64,000 nt of DNA, taken from Lachnospiraceae bacterium NK4A144. Its GTDB lineage: Bacteria > Bacillota > Clostridia > Lachnospirales > Lachnospiraceae. Made by a program: the position numbers and the translations under genes. The DNA lies in the NCBI GenBank assembly GCA_000424365.1, contig AUJT01000006.1, positions 62,001-126,000 of the forward strand, read 5' to 3'. Positions 25,493 to 33,424 of this stretch are shown one piece after another (position 1 is the first letter of the stretch; every line of letters starts with the position of its first letter). The notes beneath the pieces were generated by a model, which saw only the letters and a list, made by a program, of their open reading frames with translations, did not search any database and was not told the origin of the DNA.

Positions 25493-25555
25493 ATGGCGAG
25501 ACAGGAAAACTGTCTCGGAGAATTTATACCGTCGGTAAAGGAAAAAACGGCGTAG
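25493..25555 (+). other. Possible 20-codon ORF in a hairpin-rich segment
   Basis: ATG at 25493 opens MARQENCLGEFIPSVKEKTA and stops at 25555. It overlaps a GAGACAG-GAAAA-CTGTCTC hairpin (25498-25516), and its end forms one arm of the terminator at 25548-25577. TATAAT at 25489-25494 touches the start, and no Shine-Dalgarno sequence is visible, so translation is doubtful; a small RNA is as likely. Confidence 0.2.
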
Positions 25556-25582
25556 CCACTCCTACATGACTACGCCGATATT
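25542..25582 (-). terminator. Bidirectional terminator downstream of upp
   Basis: CGGCGTAG (25548-25555) pairs with CTACGCCG (25570-25577). An A-run at 25542-25547 gives a T-run on the minus strand, and TTTTT follows on the plus strand. Confidence 0.75.
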
Positions 25583-25607
25583 TTTCAGGGATAGAAAATC
25601 CCTATGT

Positions 25608-25635
25608 GGAACCATCTTTCAGGGGTTCCCTTTTT
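25608..25635 (+). terminator. Plus-strand hairpin with T-run at the upp end
   Basis: GGAACC (25608-25613) pairs with GGTTCC (25624-25629), followed by CTTTTT. A GGGAT/ATCCC hairpin (25588-25602) lies beside it. Confidence 0.5.
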
Positions 25636-25642
25636 AATGTAA

Positions 25643-26290
25643 TTATTTTGTACCAAAGATACGGTCTCCGGCATCGCCAAGACCCGGGCAGATGTAAGCA
25701 TCTTCATTAAGCTGACGATCGAGATGTCCAACATAGATCTGGATATCAGGATGAGCCTCGTGGAGTGCCTTAAGTCCCTCAGGAGCAGCAATGATACACA
25801 TAAACTTGATCTTTACGCCGCCCTTTTCCTTGATGAAATTGATAGCATCGATAGCGGATCCGCCTGTTGCGAGCATAGGATCGGTAACGATGATGGTACG
25901 GAGGCTGATAGGATCAGGAAGCTTGCAGTAGTATGCATGGGGCTTGTGTGTCTCCTCGTCTCTGTAAAGACCGATGTGACCTACTTTTGCAGCAGGAAGG
26001 AGTCTGAGCACGCCGTCTGTCATACCAAGACCTGCACGGAGGATCGGAACTACAGCCTGCTTCTTTCCAGCGAGAACAGGGGATTTGCAGGTTTCGATCG
26101 GTGTTTCAACATCGATATCTGTGGTCTCGAGGTCGCGAAGTGCCTCGTAACCCATCAGCATGGCGATCTCATTTACCAGCTGGCGGAACTCTGCAGTACC
26201 TGTTGTCTTGTCGCGAAGTCGTGTGATCTTGTGCTGGATAAGCGGATGATCAAGGATTTCGACATTCTCAAGGTTTCTTAAATCTTCCAT
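25643..26290 (-). CDS. upp: Uracil phosphoribosyltransferase
   Basis: 215 residues, normal length. Upp converts uracil and PRPP to UMP in pyrimidine salvage. The PRPP-binding loop [16 protein letters not shown], the [11 protein letters not shown] block and the C-terminal uracil-binding [10 protein letters not shown] motif are complete. It is a single-gene unit with its own promoter at 26362-26390 and terminators downstream. Confidence 0.97.
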   Translation of the reverse strand: MEDLRNLENVEILDHPLIQHKITRLRDKTTGTAEFRQLVNEIAMLMGYEALRDLETTDIDVETPIETCKSPVLAGKKQAVVPILRAGLGMTDGVLRLLPAAKVGHIGLYRDEETHKPHAYYCKLPDPISLRTIIVTDPMLATGGSAIDAINFIKEKGGVKIKFMCIIAAPEGLKALHEAHPDIQIYVGHLDRQLNEDAYICPGLGDAGDRIFGTK

Positions 26291-26361
26291 TTTGGTACTC
26301 CATTCTTAAATTCTTTTACAAATATTCATTCGGGAAAACTTCACTCGAAAATTCCTTGTAT

Positions 26362-26390
26362 ATTCTAAACTTTAGTTTATTTTAGGTCAA
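26362..26390 (-). promoter_or_regulatory. Sigma-A promoter of upp
   Basis: On the minus strand TTGACC (26390-26385) and TAGAAT (26367-26362) are separated by 17 bases. The predicted start of transcription gives a leader of about 65 bases. Confidence 0.78.
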
Positions 26391-26402
26391 CCTGAAACCA
26401 AT

Positions 26403-26529
26403 ATGTAAAGATGTCAGGGTCAAAAGGTCAAAATCCGTTACGTGAGCGAGCTGGAAGCGAGTGAACAGTAACCAATCCGTGACATCAGTAAGGGGCAAAA
26501 TTTACTTTTGACCCTTACATCATGTAAAG
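26403..26529. repeat. Structured dispersed repeat with possible target duplication
   Basis: The element carries GATGTCA (26410-26416) complementary to TGACATC (26480-26486), and a second hairpin at 26488-26518 (GTAAGGG..CCCTTAC). Its interior is the 36-base GTTAC..GTAAC module (26437-26472). The outer ends GATGTCAGGGTCAAAAG and CTTTTGACCCTTACATC are near-perfect inverted repeats. ATGTAAAG occurs directly on both sides (26403-26410, 26522-26529), as a target-site duplication would. The rest of the 399-base gap between upp and the peptidase holds the upp promoter and no gene I can see. Confidence 0.7.
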
Positions 26530-26689
26530 TAGTGCACTTAAATTAAAACATAAAAAACACTGGACAAAACATAGAGAATATTGTAAAGTAGCTTTCGTCA
26601 ATTCGGTCGTAGATAATTCTTTCTGCGTCATACTGCTGATTCAGCAGAAAATTCAAAAATTACTAACTGCATATTGAAAGGGAAGAAGC

Positions 26690-27097
26690 ATGGAAGAACA
26701 TGTGCTGTTCCTGCTGCTCGCGGCTTCCTCCATGACTGATCTGAAATATCGATACGTAGATAATCAGTTGATCTTATTTTGCATGATCTCAGGGCTTGGT
26801 ATCCGCCTTGGCCATGGAGTGACTGATCCGGCAGATCTGATAGCTGGCGTGATATGTCCGTTTTTATTATTGTATCCGTTTTATGCGATGCGTCTTATCG
26901 GAGCCGGTGATGTGAAGCTGCTTATGGCAGCGGGAGTTTTTACAGGACTTAACGGATTAAAGATGAGCCTGATACCGGTCACTGTAATATCGGTGATACT
27001 TACGATCTCCATGGCGATAAAAGAGAAAAAGATCCGTGGTCTAAAGATACCGATGGCAATACCAATAAGTCTCGGAATACTAATATCAAGATTATGA
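26690..27097 (+). CDS. tadV: A24-type prepilin peptidase (TadV/CpaA-like), first copy
   Basis: 135 residues, mostly membrane segments; GAAAGGGAAG precedes the ATG. TadV-type aspartic peptidases cleave the leader of Flp pilins at the cytoplasmic face. Both catalytic aspartates are visible: one in SSMTDLKYR and the second in GAGDVKLLMAAG. It lacks the N-terminal methylase domain of PilD, which is normal for Tad systems. It opens the pilus locus but is separated from tadZ by a structured repeat. A second peptidase lies at 34387. Confidence 0.88.
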   Translation: MEEHVLFLLLAASSMTDLKYRYVDNQLILFCMISGLGIRLGHGVTDPADLIAGVICPFLLLYPFYAMRLIGAGDVKLLMAAGVFTGLNGLKMSLIPVTVISVILTISMAIKEKKIRGLKIPMAIPISLGILISRL

Positions 27098-27099
27098 AC

Positions 27100-27291
27100 T
27101 ATGACAGGGTCAAAAGTAAAAAATCCGATTGAGTTTACTCAAAAAGGATTTTTTATTTGGGACCCGCAAAACACGAGCATGTAGCGTAATTACGCGGAAT
27201 GCGAGTGTTTTAGAATTGCGTGAGCTTCATAAGAAGCGAAGCAATTCGTGTCATAAGTAAGAGACAAAGGTACTTTTGACTCTTACGTCAT
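27100..27291. repeat. Full-length structured dispersed repeat
   Basis: About 190 bases. TATGACA (27100-27106) pairs with TGTCATA (27249-27255). Inside are GGGTC/GACCC with AAAAAATCC/GGATTTTTT and the TTGAGT-TT-ACTCAA tip. A second hairpin runs AAAACAC..GTGTTTT around GCGTAATTACGC. A third is GAATTGC..GCTTC-ATAA-GAAGC..GCAATTC. A final hairpin is GTAAGAG..CTCTTAC (27257-27286). The copy at 52422 has the same plan with compensating changes. It separates the first prepilin peptidase from tadZ. Confidence 0.8.
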
Positions 27292-27315
27292 TATAAATTA
27301 AGAAAGGAAAAACAA

Positions 27316-28311
27316 ATGGATAAGAATGTGCTTGCGGTTTTTGATACAAATGAAGAATATGTAACAAAACTCATGAACTATCTTATGGAATGCAGGTCGG
27401 TCCCGCTTGAAATACAGGGATTTACCGATAAGTCCTGCCTCAGGGACTATGTCAGGGAAAATGAGCCGGATATCTTGTTGATCCCGGAGGAACAGATAGA
27501 CGAGGAACTGGAAGCGGTTAATACAGGAGAAACAATGATCCTGTCAGAAGATGATACGGTTCATGATGACAAAGGGAGACGGACGATATTTCGATATCAG
27601 TCATCGGAAAATATAATGCGGGAAGTCATGAGTTATTATGCAGACAGACCGGAAACCGAATTTGTCACAAGTAATTCTACATCTACAAAAATGATCGGAA
27701 TATATTCTCCGGTAGGGAGATGTTTTAGGACGTCCTTTGCATTGGCGTTGGGACAGGTACTTGCAGAGAGGAACAAAGTGCTTTATGTAAACCTTGAAGG
27801 TTATTCCGGTTTTAACCAGCTTTTGCAGCAAAACTTTATGTCGGATATCTCGGATCTCCTTTTTTACGTGGGACAGAAAAAAAGAAATTTCCCGTGTAAG
27901 CTTGCGAGCATGGTTCAGAAGCTTGGAAATATGGACTTCATACCTCCTGTGATCTCGCCGCTTGATATCAGGTCTGTAGATAGAGAAAACTGGTTTATTT
28001 TCTTTAATGAGATCTTGAAATGCGACTATGACCACGTAATAGTGGATTTTGGCGATACGGTTGATGGATTTCTGGAACTTCTGCAGGGGTGCAGCAGGAT
28101 CTACACTCCTGTGCGCGAAGGCACGGTTTCTGACGCAAAAGTAGAGCAGTATGAAGCGATGCTCAGGATACTTGAAAAGGATGATATCCTTGAAAAAACG
28201 CTTAAACTTCGGATCCCGTATTTCAGCAGTCTTTCATGTCCTCCGCAGAATCTTGGACGGAGTGAACTCGGGGAATATGCAAGAAAACTTGTGGGCGGTG
28301 GAGCAGAATGA
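27316..28311 (+). CDS. tadZ: TadZ/CpaE-like pilus assembly ATPase-family protein
   Basis: 331 residues, AGAAAGGA upstream. TadZ/CpaE proteins are MinD/ParA relatives that place the Tad machinery at its cellular site. An N-terminal receiver-like domain (1-115) lacks clear phosphorylation residues. The C-terminal domain has the MinD layout (VLYVNLEGYSG, then DHVIVDFGD). The P-loop is deviant: SPVGRCFRTSF replaces KGGxGKT, with Arg at the lysine positions. It may not hydrolyse ATP normally. The gene overlaps tadA by four bases. Confidence 0.82.
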   Translation: MDKNVLAVFDTNEEYVTKLMNYLMECRSVPLEIQGFTDKSCLRDYVRENEPDILLIPEEQIDEELEAVNTGETMILSEDDTVHDDKGRRTIFRYQSSENIMREVMSYYADRPETEFVTSNSTSTKMIGIYSPVGRCFRTSFALALGQVLAERNKVLYVNLEGYSGFNQLLQQNFMSDISDLLFYVGQKKRNFPCKLASMVQKLGNMDFIPPVISPLDIRSVDRENWFIFFNEILKCDYDHVIVDFGDTVDGFLELLQGCSRIYTPVREGTVSDAKVEQYEAMLRILEKDDILEKTLKLRIPYFSSLSCPPQNLGRSELGEYARKLVGGGAE

Positions 28312-29501
28312 AAGATCTAAAGGAGATCCGTACAGAACTCCATGACATGATACTTAAGAAGATCGATCTCACGCGGGAAGTTCAGGATGAAGAGATAGAA
28401 GAACTTATTAGTCAGGTGATCACTGATAAAGGCAGGAGCATTTATTTAAGCCTCAAAGAAAAACAGAGACTTAAAACAGAGCTTTTTGATTCTATAAGGA
28501 AAAAGGGTGTTATACAGCCGCTTATCGATGATCCGAGCGTCACTGAAATAATGGTGAACGGAACAGAAAATATTTTTATAGAAAAAAATGGCAGGCTCAG
28601 CATGTGGGACAGGAGATTCGAATCCAGAGAAGCGCTTAACGATGTGGTTCAGCAGATAGCAGCATCCTCAAACAGGGTTGTAAACGAAGCGTCTCCCATA
28701 GTAGATGCCAGACTCGAAAACGGTTCCCGTGTAAATATTGTGATGAATCCTGTGGCACTTAATGGTCCGGTTATAACTATCCGTAGGTTTCCCGATCAGC
28801 CGATACGAATGGACGACCTTATCCGATTCGGGGCGGTGACAACTGAAGCCGTTGAATTTTTGAAAAAGTTGGTGATAAGCGGATACAACATCTTTATATC
28901 CGGTGGAACCGGCAGCGGAAAGACAACTTTTCTGAATGCCTTATCCGCTTTTATACCGGAGGAGACACGGGTAATCACTATCGAAGACTCAGCAGAGCTT
29001 CAGATCCAGGGAATCCCCAATCTCGTGAGCCTGGAAACCAGAAATGCAAACGTGGAGGGATGCCGCCCGATAACGATAAGAGATCTTATAAAATCATCAC
29101 TTCGTATGCGGCCGGACCGGATAGTAGTTGGAGAAGTACGTGACGGTGCGGCGTTGGATTTTCTTCAGGCTGCGAATACAGGACATGACGGCAGCTTGTC
29201 CACGGGACATGCAAATAGCGCAAAGGATATGCTCCTGCGTCTCGAAGTCATGGTATTAATGGCAGGAATGGAGCTTCCTCTTACGGCTATCAGGCGCCAG
29301 ATCGCTTCGGCGGTTGACATAATCGTTCATTTGGGACGTCTCCGTGATAAAAGCCGTAAAGTGCTTGAGATCACAGAAATCAGGGGATTTGAGAACGGGG
29401 AGATAATTATCCGTCCTGTATATCAATTTGACGGAGAGAGACTCACACAGATAAATCCGCTTATACACACAGAAAAACTTGAAAGGAGCGGACTTCTGTG
29501 A
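28308..29501 (+). CDS. tadA: Tad pilus secretion ATPase TadA/CpaF
   Basis: 397 residues; start overlaps the tadZ stop (ATGA). It is the hexameric ATPase that drives Flp pilin assembly. The Walker A motif GGTGSGKTTFLNAL, the Asp box, the Walker B region (DRIVVGEVRDGAALDFLQA) and the His box region GHDGSLSTGHAN are all intact. The N-terminal helical domain contains the CpaF signature VTEIMVNG. The next gene, tadB, overlaps its stop, so expression is probably coupled. Confidence 0.96.
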   Translation: MKDLKEIRTELHDMILKKIDLTREVQDEEIEELISQVITDKGRSIYLSLKEKQRLKTELFDSIRKKGVIQPLIDDPSVTEIMVNGTENIFIEKNGRLSMWDRRFESREALNDVVQQIAASSNRVVNEASPIVDARLENGSRVNIVMNPVALNGPVITIRRFPDQPIRMDDLIRFGAVTTEAVEFLKKLVISGYNIFISGGTGSGKTTFLNALSAFIPEETRVITIEDSAELQIQGIPNLVSLETRNANVEGCRPITIRDLIKSSLRMRPDRIVVGEVRDGAALDFLQAANTGHDGSLSTGHANSAKDMLLRLEVMVLMAGMELPLTAIRRQIASAVDIIVHLGRLRDKSRKVLEITEIRGFENGEIIIRPVYQFDGERLTQINPLIHTEKLERSGLL

Positions 29502-30235
29502 ATTATAAAGTTTATACTTTTTCATCAAATGAAAAGATACTCTATTCTATCGAAGGCGCGATCATTATTGCGATCACGGCATTCACTTTTTACAGATCAG
29601 TAATAGCATTTTTTATAATGCTTCCATCTCTTTATTTTTTCCTAAAATACAAAAAAGAACAATTGATACATAAGCGAAGACAAGAGCTGCTGCTGGAATT
29701 CCGTGAGCTCATTTTGTCGGTACAGTCTGCACTGAATGCAGGAAATTCCGTAGAGAATGCATTTATAGATGCGGGACGGGAAATTGAAAAAATATACGGT
29801 TCGGATGGACTGATGGCAAGAGAAGCAGCGATCATGACAAGGCGTCTCAGGTCAAATGAGACATTGGAAAGGATACTTCAGGATCTTGCAGATCGGTCAG
29901 GAATAGAAGACATATTGGATTTCGCAAATGTATTTGATGCGGCAAAGAGAAGTGGAGGAGATCTGACCGGTATTATACGGCGTGCGAGTAATGTGATCGG
30001 AGACAAGATAGATGTGCTCCGAGAGATCGAGACAGAACTCAGCGCAAAGCAGTATGAGACCCGGGTTATGGAAGTCGTTCCATTTGGGATAATTTTTTAC
30101 TTAAACATCACTCAATCGGATTTTCTATCCGTTCTTTATCACAATATAGCAGGCATTGCAGTAATGACGGTGTGTCTCATATTGTATTTCATTTCTTTCA
30201 AAATGGCTGAAAAGATCACAGCTATCGAGGTTTGA
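29498..30235 (+). CDS. tadB: Tad pilus inner-membrane platform protein TadB
   Basis: 245 residues; a GTG start overlaps the tadA stop. It has an N-terminal pair of TM helices (about 18-50), a cytoplasmic T2SSF domain containing QSALNAGNSVENAF and a C-terminal TM pair. TadB and TadC form the membrane platform contacted by TadA. It is somewhat shorter than many TadB proteins but keeps the whole T2SSF pattern. Confidence 0.9.
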   Translation: MNYKVYTFSSNEKILYSIEGAIIIAITAFTFYRSVIAFFIMLPSLYFFLKYKKEQLIHKRRQELLLEFRELILSVQSALNAGNSVENAFIDAGREIEKIYGSDGLMAREAAIMTRRLRSNETLERILQDLADRSGIEDILDFANVFDAAKRSGGDLTGIIRRASNVIGDKIDVLREIETELSAKQYETRVMEVVPFGIIFYLNITQSDFLSVLYHNIAGIAVMTVCLILYFISFKMAEKITAIEV

Positions 30236-30238
30236 TCA

Positions 30239-31696
30239 ATGCTCTTTTTTCATTTTCTGATAATCCTGATATTCCTGTTCTTGATCATATGGACATTGCG
30301 CGTTTCTGTACATGATATCTCAGATAAAAAGGACAGCGCTATTTATCGGATATTTCTAAAGATAGCGGTCTTTCTTATGAGGTATATACCTGCGTTAAAG
30401 AATGAAGACATTAGGAAAAAGCAAAAGCTGCTGGTGCCCTCAGGTGACGGAAAGACAGAGACAAAAAAGTATCTTGCAAGAAAACTTGCAGAAATCCTTC
30501 TGATAGTTTTTGTAGGAAATATTCTGGGGATGGGTATCACCTGTAAAAATACGCTTGAAAGCGGGATCATCCCGGGAAACCGGCTGATGCGGAATACTTA
30601 TGGTGGAGGAGACAGTGAAAATACCTTAACGGCTGAGGTTGGCGGAAAGACGCTGCCAGAAGAACTGCAGATAACAGTTGGAGAGCGTCAGTTAGACAGC
30701 AACGAAACAGAAGAAGCGTTTGAACGCATAGAAAACAGGCTTTATACGGAAATCCTCGGAGAAAACCGGAGTCTCGACCATGTGGATCATGATCTGTATC
30801 TGCCGGAAACAGTTGATGGAGAAAATGTGGTCATAAGCTGGCGGCCGGACACCTATGAGTGTATAGAAGGGGATGGCCGGATCCGTGAGGATTTTCGTGA
30901 TCCAAAAGGTATGGCGGTAATTCTTACGGCAGAGCTTTCTTACTTTGATAAAAGAAAAGAGATACGATTTCCGGTTAAGATCTATCCTGCTGTACAAAGT
31001 ACGGAAGAAGCGATCCATGACGCACTGCTTCATAAGATCGGGCAGATTGATGAAAAAACAGTATCAGAGGAAGAACTGAGATTACCCGGAAAGATCGGTG
31101 ATAAAAGTGTGATCTACCGCAGAAAAACAAAGCATACAGGGGCATTGATCCTTTTTCTCACATTTTTATGCGGTGGAGCTGTCTATATTGGCAGAGACAG
31201 GGATCTCGATGAAAAGTTAAGACTTAGAGAAAAGGAAATGCTCAGGGACTATCCTGAGATTCTGAGTAAGATGATCCTGCTTTTTAGTGCGGGAATGACC
31301 ATTCGGGGAACTGTTGACAAGCTGGTACACGATTACGAAAAGCGAAAGGAAACAACCGGAAAAGCAGCATATGCCTATGAGGAACTTCGAGTCACCTTGT
31401 ATGAAATGAATAGCGGTGTATCAGAGGCACAGGCATATGAAAACCTTGGAAATCGTGTTGGGATAAGGCATTACAGCAGACTGGGAGCTCTTCTCAGTCA
31501 GAATCTGAGAAAAGGAAGTGCCGGACTTCTGAGTGCTTTAGAGCAGGAAGCAGGGGAAGCTTTTGCGGAAAGAAAGTCTTTTGCCAGAAAGAGGGGCGAA
31601 GAAGCCGGGACAAAGCTCCTGCTTCCGATGGGGATAATGCTCATGATAGTCATGGTAATAGTTATAATACCGGCATTTTTATCATTTTCATTATAA
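30239..31696 (+). CDS. tadC: TadC-like platform protein with an extracytoplasmic Ig-like insert
   Basis: 485 residues, starting three bases after the tadB stop and much longer than usual for TadC. Residues 1-20 and 78-100 are TM segments. About 100-298 is a hydrophilic region without TM segments, predicted outside the membrane. Within it LYLPETVDGENVVISWRPDT resembles atrophied bacterial Ig-like domains. After a TM at 300-318, residues 325-485 are a T2SSF domain (FSAGMTIRGTVDKLV) ending in a TM segment. The insert could contact the pilus or the wall; this is inference. Confidence 0.82.
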   Translation: MLFFHFLIILIFLFLIIWTLRVSVHDISDKKDSAIYRIFLKIAVFLMRYIPALKNEDIRKKQKLLVPSGDGKTETKKYLARKLAEILLIVFVGNILGMGITCKNTLESGIIPGNRLMRNTYGGGDSENTLTAEVGGKTLPEELQITVGERQLDSNETEEAFERIENRLYTEILGENRSLDHVDHDLYLPETVDGENVVISWRPDTYECIEGDGRIREDFRDPKGMAVILTAELSYFDKRKEIRFPVKIYPAVQSTEEAIHDALLHKIGQIDEKTVSEEELRLPGKIGDKSVIYRRKTKHTGALILFLTFLCGGAVYIGRDRDLDEKLRLREKEMLRDYPEILSKMILLFSAGMTIRGTVDKLVHDYEKRKETTGKAAYAYEELRVTLYEMNSGVSEAQAYENLGNRVGIRHYSRLGALLSQNLRKGSAGLLSALEQEAGEAFAERKSFARKRGEEAGTKLLLPMGIMLMIVMVIVIIPAFLSFSL

Positions 31697-31749
31697 GAAT
31701 TAACAATTTTTGGGCGGGCGGGTGGAAAAATACGAAAGGAGGAAAGACT

Positions 31750-31911
31750 ATGCTTAAGAATTTTTTTGCAGAAGAAGACGCTATCGGAACAGTTGAGATG
31801 ATCTTGATTTTGGTTGTGCTTATTGGCCTTGTGATCATTTTTAAGGAACAGCTCACATCTCTTGTAAATAAGATCTTTAAGACCATTAACAGCAAGGCAA
31901 CATCTATCTAA
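31750..31911 (+). CDS. flp: Flp-type (Flp1-like) type IVb pilin
   Basis: 53 residues, start with AAAGGAGG upstream. The sequence begins MLKNFFAEEDAIGTVEMILI. It has a short charged leader, a GTVE motif in which the glutamate is the +5-like residue of type IV pilins, then a hydrophobic helix (ILILVVLIGLVIIF) and a short polar tail. This matches the putative Flp1-like pilin family of Firmicutes. It should be processed by one of the two A24 peptidases and form the pilus shaft. Position between tadC and the pseudopilins fits. Confidence 0.88.
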   Translation: MLKNFFAEEDAIGTVEMILILVVLIGLVIIFKEQLTSLVNKIFKTINSKATSI

Positions 31912-31989
31912 TAATTTCTTTTTGTCAAATTTCTTTTCGAACGATATTTAATTACTAACATTCACTGTATTCCTGAAAGGAGGTGTCGC

Positions 31990-33399
31990 ATGAGAAAAAA
32001 GGGCACGATAACAGTTTTTTTAAGTCTGATAATGGCGGTGATACTGTCGCTTGTGGGAGCTATAGTCATGAGCGCCAGATACAGTGCTGCGAGATGCAGG
32101 GCAGAGATGGTCATGGACATGGGATTGACTTCAATCTTTGCTGAATATAACAGAGAGCTGTTATCGCGCTATGATCTTTATTTCATCGATACCTCCTATG
32201 GAACAGGAAAAGCATCTGAAAAAAATACCGAAGAACATCTTCGTAAATATATAGATCATAACTGCAATCCTGCAAAAGGACTGTTGATATTTGATGCAGC
32301 GGACATGGCAGGACTGAAGCGAAAAAAAGTTCAGATACTGAGAGGGTCACTGGCAACTGACAATGGAGGCAGGGTTTTTAAGAGGCAGGCTATACATGCT
32401 GTTAAGGACAGATTTGGAATGTCGGTCATAGACGCGCTTAAGTCAAACTGCAATGAATATAAAGGCAGTGAAAAAGAGCGTGACAGTATCGAAATACGGA
32501 GAAGGGATATCCAGGAAAAGATGGATGGTCTGGACCTTGATGGAGACGCAAAAAAGATATCAAAAGTCTTTGACAGAAGGAAAGGAATCCTTAAGTACGT
32601 GCAGGACAACCTGGCGAAGGTTCCTGACACGGGGCTTCCTTTGGATAATACGGTTTCTTATAGGAAAAACATGGAAGGAATCGGAATCGTACGGCCTGAC
32701 AGTGACCCTGATTCAGCAGTTAACGAATTGCTTTTCACAGAATATATCGGCTGGAAAATGCATAATTACGCGGATGGTGAGAAAGACGGTCCTCAGCAGT
32801 GTGAAATGGAATATGTCATATGCGGCAAAAATACGGATATTGCCAATCTAAGAGCCGTATCTGAGAGGATTTTTGCATCGAGGGAACTGGTAAATACCAT
32901 TGCAGTATTTCAGGATGCCGGAAAGAAAGATCAGGCAAAACTTCTGGCTGCGGCTGCGGCGCTTCTCCTTGTATCGCCCGAACTCGAGGAACCGCTTACG
33001 AACATGATACTCATGGCATGGGGAACAGCTGAAAGTTTTGTGGATGTAAAGACTCTGCTTAATGGCGGTAAAGTTCCATTTATTAAAAAGGGAGAAGATT
33101 TCAGCATAGCGAATGTCCTGCAGATTCCGCTATACAAGGGCGTTTCGCCCAAAGCACAGGACAAAGGTGTTAGCTATGAAGATTATCTGAAGATCTTTCT
33201 TATGATGACAAATAAAACCGATAAGGTCAGACGTGCCATGGATGTAATTGAAATGAATGTCAGGGAAACACCGGGAAATAAGGGATTTCGTATGGATGGG
33301 TGTACGGAATATCTGGAAGTTGAGGCCTTTTTTAAGACAAAAAGCGGAAAAGACATATCAATAAGACGTGACTACGCATATGAACCGATCATAGAGTGA
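31990..33399 (+). CDS. DUF5702-like Tad-locus membrane-anchored protein
   Basis: 469 residues, start with AAAGGAGG upstream. The N-terminus MRKKGTITVFLSLIMAVILS is a TadE/TadG-like membrane anchor that could be a pseudopilin leader. A large extracytoplasmic region follows, with mixed alpha/beta character and one hydrophobic stretch near residues 315-350. The length and anchor resemble the DUF5702 family of clostridial Tad loci; the assignment is by pattern memory. Its role is unknown; a minor pilin or tip component is possible. Confidence 0.7.
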   Translation: MRKKGTITVFLSLIMAVILSLVGAIVMSARYSAARCRAEMVMDMGLTSIFAEYNRELLSRYDLYFIDTSYGTGKASEKNTEEHLRKYIDHNCNPAKGLLIFDAADMAGLKRKKVQILRGSLATDNGGRVFKRQAIHAVKDRFGMSVIDALKSNCNEYKGSEKERDSIEIRRRDIQEKMDGLDLDGDAKKISKVFDRRKGILKYVQDNLAKVPDTGLPLDNTVSYRKNMEGIGIVRPDSDPDSAVNELLFTEYIGWKMHNYADGEKDGPQQCEMEYVICGKNTDIANLRAVSERIFASRELVNTIAVFQDAGKKDQAKLLAAAAALLLVSPELEEPLTNMILMAWGTAESFVDVKTLLNGGKVPFIKKGEDFSIANVLQIPLYKGVSPKAQDKGVSYEDYLKIFLMMTNKTDKVRRAMDVIEMNVRETPGNKGFRMDGCTEYLEVEAFFKTKSGKDISIRRDYAYEPIIE

Positions 33400-33424
33400 T
33401 CAAGTAGAAAGGAGGTGGATACAG

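Noticed and set aside
25724-26281. A 185-codon plus-strand frame antisense to upp
   Set aside because: It lies wholly inside a highly conserved enzyme gene, with no start signal and a Cys-rich, unlikely translation.
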